DNA of 10,877 nt. Origin: Candidatus Woesearchaeota archaeon (GTDB lineage: Archaea > Nanobdellota > Nanobdellia > UBA10117). The notes under the pieces were generated by a model that was given only the letters and a program-made list of their open reading frames with translations, did not search any database and was not told where the DNA came from. Within the stretch, counting starts at the first letter, position 1; every line of letters begins with the position of its first letter. The stretch spans positions 1 to 10,877 of the forward strand of contig JAHFKX010000020.1 of NCBI GenBank assembly GCA_023245115.1. Reading direction: 5' to 3'. A program made the position numbers and the translations under genes. Shown piece by piece: positions 1 through 6,176 of this stretch.

Positions 1-143
1 ACTGAGAGAAAAGTTAAGCAAACGTTTGATAAAGAGAGTCCCGACTATCACAAATATTTTTCATTTTTGTTTCTTTCAAATCGGTTTCCATAACTGTTTG
101 CTGTAGAACCTAGTTTATAAACCTTCTGTGCAACTTTTTTTGC
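1..143. other. Intergenic leader region with T-rich tract
   Basis: No gene can be firmly placed here. A T-rich stretch at about 55-77 (several runs of 3-5 T) resembles an archaeal oligo-T transcription terminator for a plus-strand gene lying to the left. The third plus-strand frame has a TGA at 3-5 that could be that gene's end, while the first frame is open from 1 to a TAA at 91-93, so the identity of the left-hand gene cannot be decided. A short minus-strand reading frame (14-91, 25 codons) starts 27 nt from the symmetric TATA box at 113-122, but nothing else supports it. Confidence 0.4.
113..122 (+). promoter_or_regulatory. TATA box of the pseudouridine synthase gene
   Basis: GTTTATAAAC is a perfect 10-nt palindrome centred 26-27 nt before the ATG at 144. 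That spacing fits transcription starting at or next to the start codon (leaderless mRNA). Being symmetric, the box could also serve leftward transcription. Confidence 0.6.
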
Positions 144-911
144 ATGGCAGAAGTCCGTCTCCAAGCCCATCTCGCCCGTGCAGGCCTTGCATCGTCAAGG
201 CGTAAGGCAGAGGAGCTAATCAAAGCAGGCAAGGTGTTTGTGAATGGCAAGCCCGCAGTTCTCGGGACAAAGATTGACCCAAAGGAAGATAAAATCACAT
301 TCATCGGTGGGGAAGTAGAAACTGTTCAGAATCGGCTTTACATAATGCTGAACAAGCCGGCAGATTATTTAGTTGCGAAATCTGATGCGAGGGGCAGAAA
401 ATTAGTTTACGATTTATTGCGCCAGTCTTCAGCTGCTGGAAAAAAACTAAGCGAGGCAGAATTTAATTCAGTCTTTAACATTGGCCGGTTGGATTTGAAT
501 TGCGAAGGCTTGTTGCTGTTTACAAATGATGGCCAATTCGCAGACGCAATAATTCACCCGCGCGCGAAAATAAACAAAACGTACATCGCAAAAGTCGAGG
601 GAAAAATAACAGAGGAAAAAATCGGCAAGCTCCTGCGTGGCGTGCAGGTTGTGGCTGAGCAGGACGGCAAAGAAGTAAAATATCTTTCACATTTCAAGAC
701 TATCCGTGTTTTGGGCCGCGGAGAATATTCAGTTCTCGTGATAAAAATTTCAGAAGGCAAAAAGCGGCAAATTCGTCGAACTTTGGAAGCAGTCGGCCAC
801 AAAGTCATTGCGCTGAAAAGGGTTTCAGTTGGTAGCTTAAAATTGGGAGAGTTGCCGCTCGGCAAGTGGAGATTTCTAACAGAAAAAGAAATTATGCAAT
901 TATCTACTTGA
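144..911 (+). CDS. RsuA/RluB-type pseudouridine synthase
   Basis: This 255-aa protein has the standard two-part build of the family: an N-terminal S4 RNA-binding domain (about residues 4-50, with the ASSRRKAEELIKAGKVFVNG pattern) and a pseudouridine synthase domain from about 65. The catalytic motif GRLD is present with Asp117, followed by the family-typical CEGLLLFTNDG. The later KRQIRRTLEAVGHKV segment matches the conserved RNA-contact motif. The family isomerises a specific uridine in rRNA; which uridine is modified here cannot be told. Start 144 is supported by a TATA box 26 nt upstream and no obvious ribosome-binding site, consistent with a leaderless transcript. RsuA/RluB-type enzymes are mainly bacterial, so horizontal acquisition is likely (inference). 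A diverged copy of this gene's last 19 codons or so lies downstream at 1273-1330. Confidence 0.92.
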   Translation: MAEVRLQAHLARAGLASSRRKAEELIKAGKVFVNGKPAVLGTKIDPKEDKITFIGGEVETVQNRLYIMLNKPADYLVAKSDARGRKLVYDLLRQSSAAGKKLSEAEFNSVFNIGRLDLNCEGLLLFTNDGQFADAIIHPRAKINKTYIAKVEGKITEEKIGKLLRGVQVVAEQDGKEVKYLSHFKTIRVLGRGEYSVLVIKISEGKKRQIRRTLEAVGHKVIALKRVSVGSLKLGELPLGKWRFLTEKEIMQLST

Positions 912-912
912 C

Positions 913-928
913 CGAAAGGTTTATAAAA
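913..928 (+). promoter_or_regulatory. BRE plus TATA box before the 957 gene
   Basis: CGAAAGG followed by TTTATAAAA matches the archaeal BRE-TATA arrangement. It starts 2 nt after the TGA of the upstream gene (909-911), and its TATA centre lies about 33 nt before the ATG at 957, giving a leader of only a few nucleotides at most. Confidence 0.6.
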
Positions 929-956
929 GACCATATCGTTATTAATTACGAAACAA

Positions 957-1238
957 ATGAAAATACTACAAGAATCTCTCGCAGAAGTATATGAACACGC
1001 ATTATGGGATATCTCCACCACTGGCAAAATTAAAATTTTAGCAGGTAGCTCTGCAGCTGGAGCTATAATTTCATCTATAGCAACTGAGGGCTACATTTTC
1101 ACTGCATTAGTAGCTATAGCTTCTGTTGCTTCTTACCTCTATTTGGATAGTCGACAAAAACGTGCCCAAACACTAGTCACTGTCTTGGCACCGCACCTAG
1201 CTCATGAAACTCTAGTACAGTTAGAAGATTCATTTTAG
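957..1238 (+). CDS. Small predicted membrane protein, unknown
   Basis: I do not recognise this 93-aa protein. Residues 1-25 are mildly amphipathic, and residues 27-63 are hydrophobic and small-residue rich, enough for two closely spaced membrane helices (about 27-42 and 45-63). A short basic stretch (SRQKRA, 65-70) follows, then a polar C-terminal tail of about 25 residues. A good BRE/TATA lies upstream, supporting a real gene. It sits between the 3' end of the pseudouridine synthase gene and a scar containing remnants of two gene ends, so it appears to be accessory cargo at this site. Codon choice looks somewhat more AT-rich than in the flanking synthase gene (for example many TCT, GCT, CTA codons), in keeping with a separate origin. 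Topology and function are not determinable from the sequence. Confidence 0.6.
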   Translation: MKILQESLAEVYEHALWDISTTGKIKILAGSSAAGAIISSIATEGYIFTALVAIASVASYLYLDSRQKRAQTLVTVLAPHLAHETLVQLEDSF

Positions 1239-1240
1239 GT

Positions 1241-1280
1241 TCGCATAATGCCTAGCGTGTCTTTTAGTTCATCGCTCGGC
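1241..1280 (-). pseudogene. Remnant of a MIP18/DUF59 gene 3' end
   Basis: Read on the minus strand, 1246-1280 encodes SDELKDTLGI, against SDELKDMLGV at the C terminus of the intact MIP18-family gene at 2439. By hand alignment 1246-1272 matches 2444-2470 at 21 of 27 positions, followed by the identical octamer CGCTCGGC. Most differences are transitions and several are silent. Similarity stops at the octamer (1273-1280), where the sequence switches to the 3' end of the pseudouridine synthase gene. Only the last dozen or so codons remain, so no function is expected. Confidence 0.75.
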
Positions 1281-1330
1281 AAGTTGAGATTTTTAAGCAA
1301 AGAAGAAACTATGGTGTTATCTGGCTGACC
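1273..1330 (+). pseudogene. Remnant of the pseudouridine synthase gene 3' end
   Basis: Positions 1272-1330 align with 855-913 without gaps at about 45 of 59 positions. In the same frame it encodes SLGKLRFLSKEETMVLSG then stop, against PLGKWRFLTEKEIMQLST then stop in the intact gene. The frame is open back to an ATG at 1248, giving a 26-codon reading frame, but the part before the octamer belongs to the other remnant, so I treat this as a scar and not a gene. Its end overlaps the end of the minus-strand gene that stops at 1317. Confidence 0.8.
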
Positions 1331-1565
1331 TTAGTCGCACACTCCAATGCAAGTGTAAATTATTTGCAGCGTTCATGTAACCAACAAATATGGGATTAAA
1401 CTCATGTTCTGGCACTGATCGTATAAAACTTTTTTGTGTCGCGACAAGTGTAAGTGCTTTTTCCGCAATTGCTTTTGTTGGTGTTCTGGAAAAATCCCGT
1501 TCCAGCGCAAGTAAGCGTTTATTTAACCAATTGAGTCTTTCCAACGCAACAGCGGGCGTGACCAT
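1317..1565 (-). CDS. Small unknown protein, paralogue A
   Basis: This 82-aa protein is not recognised. It is clearly a paralogue of its upstream neighbour at 1596-1859: about 25 of the first 53 residues are identical, including the patterns ALxxLNxLN, LLxL, FxRxP, AIAxxAL and SVPE. The N-terminal 50 residues look like two amphipathic helices separated by an RTP/RQP turn, with no membrane segment. The start at 1565 lies 25 nt downstream of a TATA box (1587-1594), so the mRNA is probably leaderless. Conservation between the two copies is in this frame and not in the opposite-strand frames, which supports the minus strand as coding. Its last codons run into the synthase-gene remnant, so its C terminus may have been set by that junction. 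Confidence 0.65.
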   Translation of the reverse strand: MVTPAVALERLNWLNKRLLALERDFSRTPTKAIAEKALTLVATQKSFIRSVPEHEFNPIFVGYMNAANNLHLHWSVRLRSAR

Positions 1566-1584
1566 ACAGCCTTGGCGTGTGTGC

Positions 1585-1601
1585 AGTATAAAAACCTATC
1601 G
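1585..1601 (-). promoter_or_regulatory. TATA box of paralogue A gene
   Basis: On the plus strand this reads agtataaaaacCtatcg, differing at one base from the same segment before paralogue B (1879-1895). The TATA core (1587-1594) is 25 nt from the start codon at 1565. The promoter overlaps the stop codon of the upstream gene (1596-1598). Confidence 0.6.
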
Positions 1602-1859
1602 CCTACGCAACCTAGTAAGCCCATTTAACTTAAATTCCCACGCAGAATAGCTGGGATTTGTGTTTTCAAGCGCCAGCATCAATGACGGATTGCTAGCCCA
1701 CTCCGGAACAGACGTAATTGTTCGCCTCTGTAATTTAATCGTTGCAAGTGCCCTGTTAGCTATTGCTGCGGACGGTTGCCTTGCAAATTCCTGTCCCAAG
1801 CGCAACAAATTCTGGTTTAATTTATTCAATTCTCTTAAAGCGAAGTCAGCGGTAGCCAT
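1596..1859 (-). CDS. Small unknown protein, paralogue B
   Basis: This 87-aa protein is a tandem paralogue of the gene at 1317-1565 and shares its helix-turn-helix-like N-terminal half (LNKLNQNLLRL, then RQPSAAIANRAL, then SVPEW). The C-terminal 35 residues are divergent in sequence but both copies end in a basic RLR stretch. There is no signal peptide or membrane helix. It lies in a minus-strand series with each gene carrying its own TATA box and gaps of about 30 nt. The coupling of duplicated coding region and duplicated promoter shows a whole-unit tandem duplication. Function is unknown; a small helical regulatory or antitoxin-like protein would be compatible, but nothing specific supports that. 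Confidence 0.68.
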   Translation of the reverse strand: MATADFALRELNKLNQNLLRLGQEFARQPSAAIANRALATIKLQRRTITSVPEWASNPSLMLALENTNPSYSAWEFKLNGLTRLRRR

Positions 1860-1878
1860 GTACTAAAAATAATTAACT

Positions 1879-1895
1879 AGTATAAAAACTTATCG
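1879..1895 (-). promoter_or_regulatory. TATA box of paralogue B gene
   Basis: Plus-strand reading agtataaaaacTtatcg, nearly identical to the segment before paralogue A. The TATA core at 1881-1888 is about 26 nt from the start at 1859, and the element overlaps the stop codon of the upstream 162-aa gene (1890-1892). Confidence 0.6.
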
Positions 1896-2378
1896 TATGT
1901 ACGGGTCAGTTGCGGCTTTTTCCTCCGCATTAATTTTTTGCGCCGCAGGCATGTATGTAACAGGCATTATGTCCTTCGGACACATCAGTTTTTTGTCGCC
2001 CAGAACAGCAATCTCACGGGCATCCAGCTCGTTGCATTTTCCGCGCAGCACGACGGCCGCTTCTACTAAAATTTTGTTAACAAACATTGTTATATCGCCT
2101 TTTTCCGGCGAGTAGCCATGAAGTTTTGCAAATTCCTCGCAAGCCGCAGGATCACTGGATATAGTTGTAACATGTGGCACAATAAGGTCGCTTAGAGAAT
2201 CCTCTTCAGTCCTGCACTGTGCAATCAGCTTTGCCAGCCCAGATGCTTTTTCATTATCCACGCCGACCGATTTTTCCCACTCACCGAAAAGTTGCTCGTG
2301 CTTAGTATACGCGGCCTGCCAAGTGGTCAGTAAATTCTGATATTGTTGAACTTCATAACTAGGTGTTGATTCAGCCAT
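1890..2378 (-). CDS. Unknown 162-aa soluble protein
   Basis: I do not recognise this protein. Residues 5-65 are strongly helical and charged, compatible with a helical bundle or short coiled coil (QQYQNLLTTWQAAYTKHEQL and the following EWEKS, then CRTEEDSLSDL). Residues 70-130 appear to be a mixed helical domain with the sequence ILVEAAVVLRGKCNELDA. The C-terminal 30 residues are rich in Met, Pro and Lys and look flexible. There are three Cys (55, 80, 115) plus one in LMCPKD (133), with no clear metal motif. The start is supported by TTTATAAA at 2400-2407, 25-26 nt upstream. The gene lies in the accessory stretch between the scar at 1241-1330 and the MIP18-family gene, all on the minus strand, so it is probably part of the same acquired load. 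Confidence 0.65.
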   Translation of the reverse strand: MAESTPSYEVQQYQNLLTTWQAAYTKHEQLFGEWEKSVGVDNEKASGLAKLIAQCRTEEDSLSDLIVPHVTTISSDPAACEEFAKLHGYSPEKGDITMFVNKILVEAAVVLRGKCNELDAREIAVLGDKKLMCPKDIMPVTYMPAAQKINAEEKAATDPYIR

Positions 2379-2399
2379 TCATTTCAATATTGCGAAGGC

Positions 2400-2407
2400 T
2401 TTATAAA
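2400..2407 (-). promoter_or_regulatory. TATA box of the 162-aa gene
   Basis: TTTATAAA, palindromic, centred 25-26 nt from the minus-strand ATG at 2378; consistent with a leaderless mRNA. Confidence 0.6.
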
Positions 2408-2438
2408 TCTGCTGGTCAGTCCGAACCGCTAAATGCGC

Positions 2439-2732
2439 CTAATTAACGCCGAGCATATCCTTTAATTCATCGCTCGGCTTCCATGGTGGCTCAAACGTCA
2501 GCTCGATTTCAACGCCCTTTATTCCGTCGAGTTTCATTAATTTTTCCTGTATCTCGCCCATCAGCGCATCGCCGTACGGGCAGAATGGCGTAGTTAGCGT
2601 CATTTTTATGTAGATAGAATCGTTTGCGCGAATTTGTAGGTCGTAAATTAATCCAAGCGTCCATACGTCTATGTGCAGCTCCGGATCTTCGCATTTCTTC
2701 AGAACTTCAATTGCCTGCTCACGTGTTGCCAT
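2439..2732 (-). CDS. MIP18/DUF59 family Fe-S assembly protein
   Basis: This 97-aa single-domain protein has the family pattern: EDPEL (15-19), then WTLGLIYDL (24-32), a core strand with MTLTTPFCPYGDAL holding the conserved Cys51, and the closing VEIELTFEPPW (74-84). Related proteins (SufT, PaaD-like, eukaryotic MIP18) help insert or mature iron-sulfur clusters; the exact client here is unknown. Length is normal for the stand-alone form. The promoter is weaker than others in the window: the best candidate, TTAATAAC on the minus strand (2760-2767), lies about 31 nt from the start codon. The C-terminal tail PSDELKDMLGVN is the part duplicated in the scar at 1241-1280. A Rieske ferredoxin 6.5 kb away is a conceivable but unproven client. 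Confidence 0.9.
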   Translation of the reverse strand: MATREQAIEVLKKCEDPELHIDVWTLGLIYDLQIRANDSIYIKMTLTTPFCPYGDALMGEIQEKLMKLDGIKGVEIELTFEPPWKPSDELKDMLGVN

Positions 2733-2811
2733 AACTCATACTGCATCTGTAGACAATTGTTATTAACGTTTTCTGTTTGTTGTTAAACATTAGCCGTGCA
2801 ATGCGCTTCGT

Positions 2812-2827
2812 ACGAAAGGCTTAAAAA
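2812..2827 (+). promoter_or_regulatory. BRE plus TATA of the three-gene cluster
   Basis: ACGAAAGG followed by CTTAAAAA, a close match to the archaeal BRE-TATA pattern and similar to the element at 913-928. The TATA centre is 25 nt from the ATG at 2849. No other convincing promoter is seen ahead of the two downstream genes, so this likely drives all three. Confidence 0.65.
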
Positions 2828-2848
2828 CCTTATGTAATATGGCAAACT

Positions 2849-5293
2849 ATGACAGATGCTCTCGCTGACCCAGCTAATGTATTGTCGAAGCTCGAAGAGC
2901 TAGCCAGCCAAAGAAAATGGCTGGAAGAGCACAGGCCGGCGGTTGAGGAGTACGCCCGTAGGCAAGAGCAGTACGTTCTGGGGCTGGCCAAAGCAAAAGA
3001 AGCGCTAAAAGATTTTCCAGCGCTCTACTCACAGTTTGAACAGCAGGCCATAGCATCGCCAGTTACCCCCATCGAAGACCTTGAAGAAATTGTTGCGCCT
3101 TCGGGTAAGCCAGCTAGAGCCGCAGGGCCCGCAATTTCAGTCGTAAGGAAAAATATAACTGCGCTTCCAAAAGACCGCGCGGCAACAACTAACGAGTTAG
3201 CAAAAATATACGAAACTAGCCGCGATAAAGTCGGTAAGGCGTTGAACGATGAAGGCTGGCAAAACATATTCAACGTTTATTATGTTCACACAGACACGTT
3301 CGGCAAAGACGTTGCCAAAGGCGTAATAGGAAAGGCATTCGAAGGCGGAAGAAATCTTAAAGGCGCGCAGGAATATTTGAAAGGCATTGGCATAGCCGTT
3401 TATGATTTTCAGGTGGCAGAGCTTGCAAGCCAATTTGGATTGCTCGATTTAGAAAAAACTGCCGAAGAGTATGCGTTGGGCATCGGCCTCGATATAAAAG
3501 CTGCGGAAAAATTGCCATCACCAAAATTAGTTATGCTGGCTATGCATACTTTCATGTCTCATGGCCAGAGCGAGCTAAATACAAAAGAATTAATGTTTGT
3601 TCTTCCACGTGTTCATCGCGATAGGCTGCATTATGTAATATATAATTTAATTCAAGCTAGCCTCATAGAAAAAACAGGCCTTGCTACATACAAGCTGACC
3701 GAGGCAGGCAAGAACTTCGAAATAGCAATGCCCGTGGAGAAGGCCGCTGCATCGCCGGATGAAGCCGGCGGTCTCGAGCCAGCCTCCGTACAGGGAGTAA
3801 AGCTAAACTCGCTTGAAGATGCACTAAACGCAGTGCCAGAAATTTTATTTTCAGAGTTTGATAAAAAAGTTCTCATGAACTTTGATGAAGGCTCAAAAAT
3901 AGCAATGTATGTATTGTATGTTAACGACTTGCAGAAAGAAGGTAACATAATCTCAAGGGCGCAAATTGATAAGTTTGTTTCTGAAGACAAGAGGGGTTCT
4001 GCCCACGAAACTATTTATCACATGGTGAAAGTAAATGGCTGGCTTGAGAGGGCTGATGGCGCAGATGGCAAATACAAACTAACAGAAAAGGGCCGTAAAG
4101 CCCTGGGTGCTTTGTTCAACGAGAGATACGTGCATCGCATCGCAGGCCAGCCGATGCCGCTCCCAGTAATAGCAAAAGAATTTTTAGAAAAGTATGGCAT
4201 AGCCAACCGCTTGGAATATGCTGCTTTTTTGCTTGGCAGGGAAGGCAAGAAATTTAGCAGGTTTGATTTAACAGAAATGCTTGGTACTGTTAGTGCGGGC
4301 GCGCTTGTGAAAGTCACGGCAAAATTCATGCGGGAGGGCATACTAACATATGTGGAAGGCAGTAAGATGATGTACTGCGGGCTGACTGAAAAGGGAATCC
4401 AGTTGCTTGCAGAGAAATACGCAGTGCCACAAAATATTACTAGTGCCGCTGCTGCGCCAGTGCCAAGCGCGCCAGTCGTGCCACAGGCCAGCCGAGTGCA
4501 AGCAAATCCAGTTTCTAATGTGCTGTCATTATTCGAAGGATTGTCGCAACCCGTATCGGTATTACCATTAGTATCAACTCCGCCAGCAGAACCAGTTGTG
4601 TTAATACCCGTGCCAACGCCCGCACCAGTTCAGGAAGTAGAAAAGCCAGTTGGGCCAACATCAGAAGAGCGTAGGGCAACTATGCAAAAACTAGACAGAT
4701 TTTGGAAAGACCATAATATACCTGTTAGCGAACAACTCATTGGTCAGATAATGAATGGCTCCAGTATTGAACCATTCCTTGGCGAAGACATAAAAAAAGT
4801 AATGCTGGGTGGCAAGCCCGTTTTTGTTCCTAGTGGAGTAAGTAATGCCGCATTTGGCAGATGGCAGATACTCGTAGGAATTTGTAGCGCCCATAAAGGC
4901 CAGCCAGTTGCAGTAGAAGACGCCGCAATGGCGTTGCACACAGATACAGACACTGTCAAAAAAATGGCGCATGGCCTAAGAAAAAGCGGCATAGTTGAAA
5001 TAGCACTTACTGAATCAGAGGGAATTAAAGTTCACGACCCGCAAACTATTGAAAATCGCGTCGGAATGTGCCTGAAATTTGGCATGCAGGCGGCAATAAC
5101 AACAGCAGATTTAATGAACATGACCGGCCTGTCGGAAGGCACACTTTTAATGCGTGGTGATGCAGTAGCGTCTGCAATAAGAGAGATAGCTGCAAAACAA
5201 TTCCCGCAAGATATTGGAAAAATATCATTTGCTTTTGATGCAGGAAAGGGAGGAAAGAACCCGGTAATTATCGTGTCGCGCAAAGATGGGTGA
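2849..5293 (+). CDS. Large multi-winged-helix protein, unknown
   Basis: I do not recognise this 814-aa protein as a named family. Residues 11-68 are charged and helical, probably a coiled coil. A helix-turn-helix-like segment follows at about 107-140 (ATTNELAKIYETSRDKVGKA). Three segments then look like winged helices, each ending in the wing pattern KLTEAG/KLTEKG/GLTEKG: about 221-287, 347-425 and 453-524. Residues about 528-605 form a Pro/Val/Ala-rich linker. The C-terminal part (607-814) holds another likely winged helix (about 669-729, with VAVEDAAMALHTDTDTVKKM). There is no Walker motif, signal peptide or membrane helix. The assignments are by eye. Repeated winged helices suggest DNA binding or a protein-assembly scaffold. 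The stop overlaps the next start by 8 nt (ATGGGTGA, 5286-5293), implying translational coupling. Confidence 0.85.
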   Translation: MTDALADPANVLSKLEELASQRKWLEEHRPAVEEYARRQEQYVLGLAKAKEALKDFPALYSQFEQQAIASPVTPIEDLEEIVAPSGKPARAAGPAISVVRKNITALPKDRAATTNELAKIYETSRDKVGKALNDEGWQNIFNVYYVHTDTFGKDVAKGVIGKAFEGGRNLKGAQEYLKGIGIAVYDFQVAELASQFGLLDLEKTAEEYALGIGLDIKAAEKLPSPKLVMLAMHTFMSHGQSELNTKELMFVLPRVHRDRLHYVIYNLIQASLIEKTGLATYKLTEAGKNFEIAMPVEKAAASPDEAGGLEPASVQGVKLNSLEDALNAVPEILFSEFDKKVLMNFDEGSKIAMYVLYVNDLQKEGNIISRAQIDKFVSEDKRGSAHETIYHMVKVNGWLERADGADGKYKLTEKGRKALGALFNERYVHRIAGQPMPLPVIAKEFLEKYGIANRLEYAAFLLGREGKKFSRFDLTEMLGTVSAGALVKVTAKFMREGILTYVEGSKMMYCGLTEKGIQLLAEKYAVPQNITSAAAAPVPSAPVVPQASRVQANPVSNVLSLFEGLSQPVSVLPLVSTPPAEPVVLIPVPTPAPVQEVEKPVGPTSEERRATMQKLDRFWKDHNIPVSEQLIGQIMNGSSIEPFLGEDIKKVMLGGKPVFVPSGVSNAAFGRWQILVGICSAHKGQPVAVEDAAMALHTDTDTVKKMAHGLRKSGIVEIALTESEGIKVHDPQTIENRVGMCLKFGMQAAITTADLMNMTGLSEGTLLMRGDAVASAIREIAAKQFPQDIGKISFAFDAGKGGKNPVIIVSRKDG

Positions 5294-6176
5294 AAATATA
5301 CATCTGCGAATTGCAGCAAGGCTTCAGAATGCACTCAGCAGTGCACGCGCTCCGGTTCTTGTCCACAGGCTTCAGCGCGAATTAAGATACGAGCAGAAGT
5401 CCGCTCGCCAGCCTTCGCAGGGCATGTGGATTTTAACAGATTTAGGCATGGCAATAAATCCCGCAATTGATATCAGGCAAAATCCAGCTTTACTAAAACG
5501 GCAGGGTTTCAGTGAAGCATACAGAAGAAAATTAGAACGTCGGGGTGCGGAACTAATTAATACGAAAGTGCCGCACATTTTGCATTCGCTAACAAACCTA
5601 CGCCACGGCGGCGCAACCACAGGTTAATTATTAGAAGATACCTATTTTACAACGTCGTCTGAACTTTATGGAACGCTAAATAGGCTGCGTGGCGACGGTA
5701 AAAACAGAAAAAAGGTTACTGTTAAAAATAAAACAGTTGGCTACTTCAAGTGGCTGCTTAGCTGGCCAGCATTCGAACCAATCATCAAACTTGTAAAGTA
5801 TCAGCCAAGCCCGGATTCGTTCCAGTACTTTGCCGGCCAGTACGAAACGCTTGGCGCGGCAGTACACGCAGCAACAAGATTTGGATTTACCGTAGACCAT
5901 CAGGTAGATATGAGCAACATAAACCAATATATAATTCCGCTGCCGGAAGAAATATCCGGTGGGCAATTACAATACGATCCATTACGAACAAATCATGTAG
6001 CAAGATTTACGTGGGGCAGGCATCAGGAACTTTCTGCGGCAGTAACAGCTAAAGGAAAATCACGATCAATTGACCCAGCAGCACTCGAACAGTTAATTCA
6101 AACTCATGGCGAACGGTTCTTCCAGCAAAGGCTCGACAGAGCAAGGCTCTACAGGCAAGCTGTCGGACTTAGATAA
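5286..6176 (+). pseudogene. Unknown winged-helix-like gene split by in-frame TAA
   Basis: The frame opened by ATG 5286 runs 113 codons to TAA 5625-5627, then continues in the same frame for 182 more sense codons to TAA 6174-6176. The 94 codons from 5628 to the first ATG at 5910 contain no stop and no ATG, GTG or TTG, yet read as ordinary protein, so the second half has no start of its own. The stop falls inside what looks like a winged helix: GATTG, stop, LLEDTYFTTSSELYGTLNRL, then a K-rich wing. With a single base change the stop would be Gln, Glu, Lys, Leu, Ser or Tyr. The 5' end overlaps the upstream gene by 8 nt and the 3' end overlaps the next gene by 71 nt. Options: a recent nonsense mutation, readthrough giving short and long forms, or a sequence error. 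The encoded family is not recognised. Confidence 0.75.

Noticed and set aside
1248..1328. A 26-codon plus-strand gene (MPSVSF... to LSG)
   Set aside because: Its two halves are explained as remnants of two different gene ends joined at an octamer; no ribosome-binding site or fitting TATA box.
1390..1866. Two plus-strand reading frames (1390-1650, 1660-1866) opposite paralogues A and B
   Set aside because: Conservation between the duplicated units is in the minus-strand frames, which also have well-placed TATA boxes; the plus-strand products align poorly.
5625..5627. Genetic code change reassigning TAA
   Set aside because: TAA ends other genes in the window in the expected places (for example dtdA at 9253-9255 and the 538-aa gene at 7720-7722), so a general reassignment is not supported.
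5910..6176. ATG 5910 as the start of a separate 88-aa gene
   Set aside because: The frame is open and protein-like for 94 codons upstream without any start codon, so this ATG is internal to the split gene.
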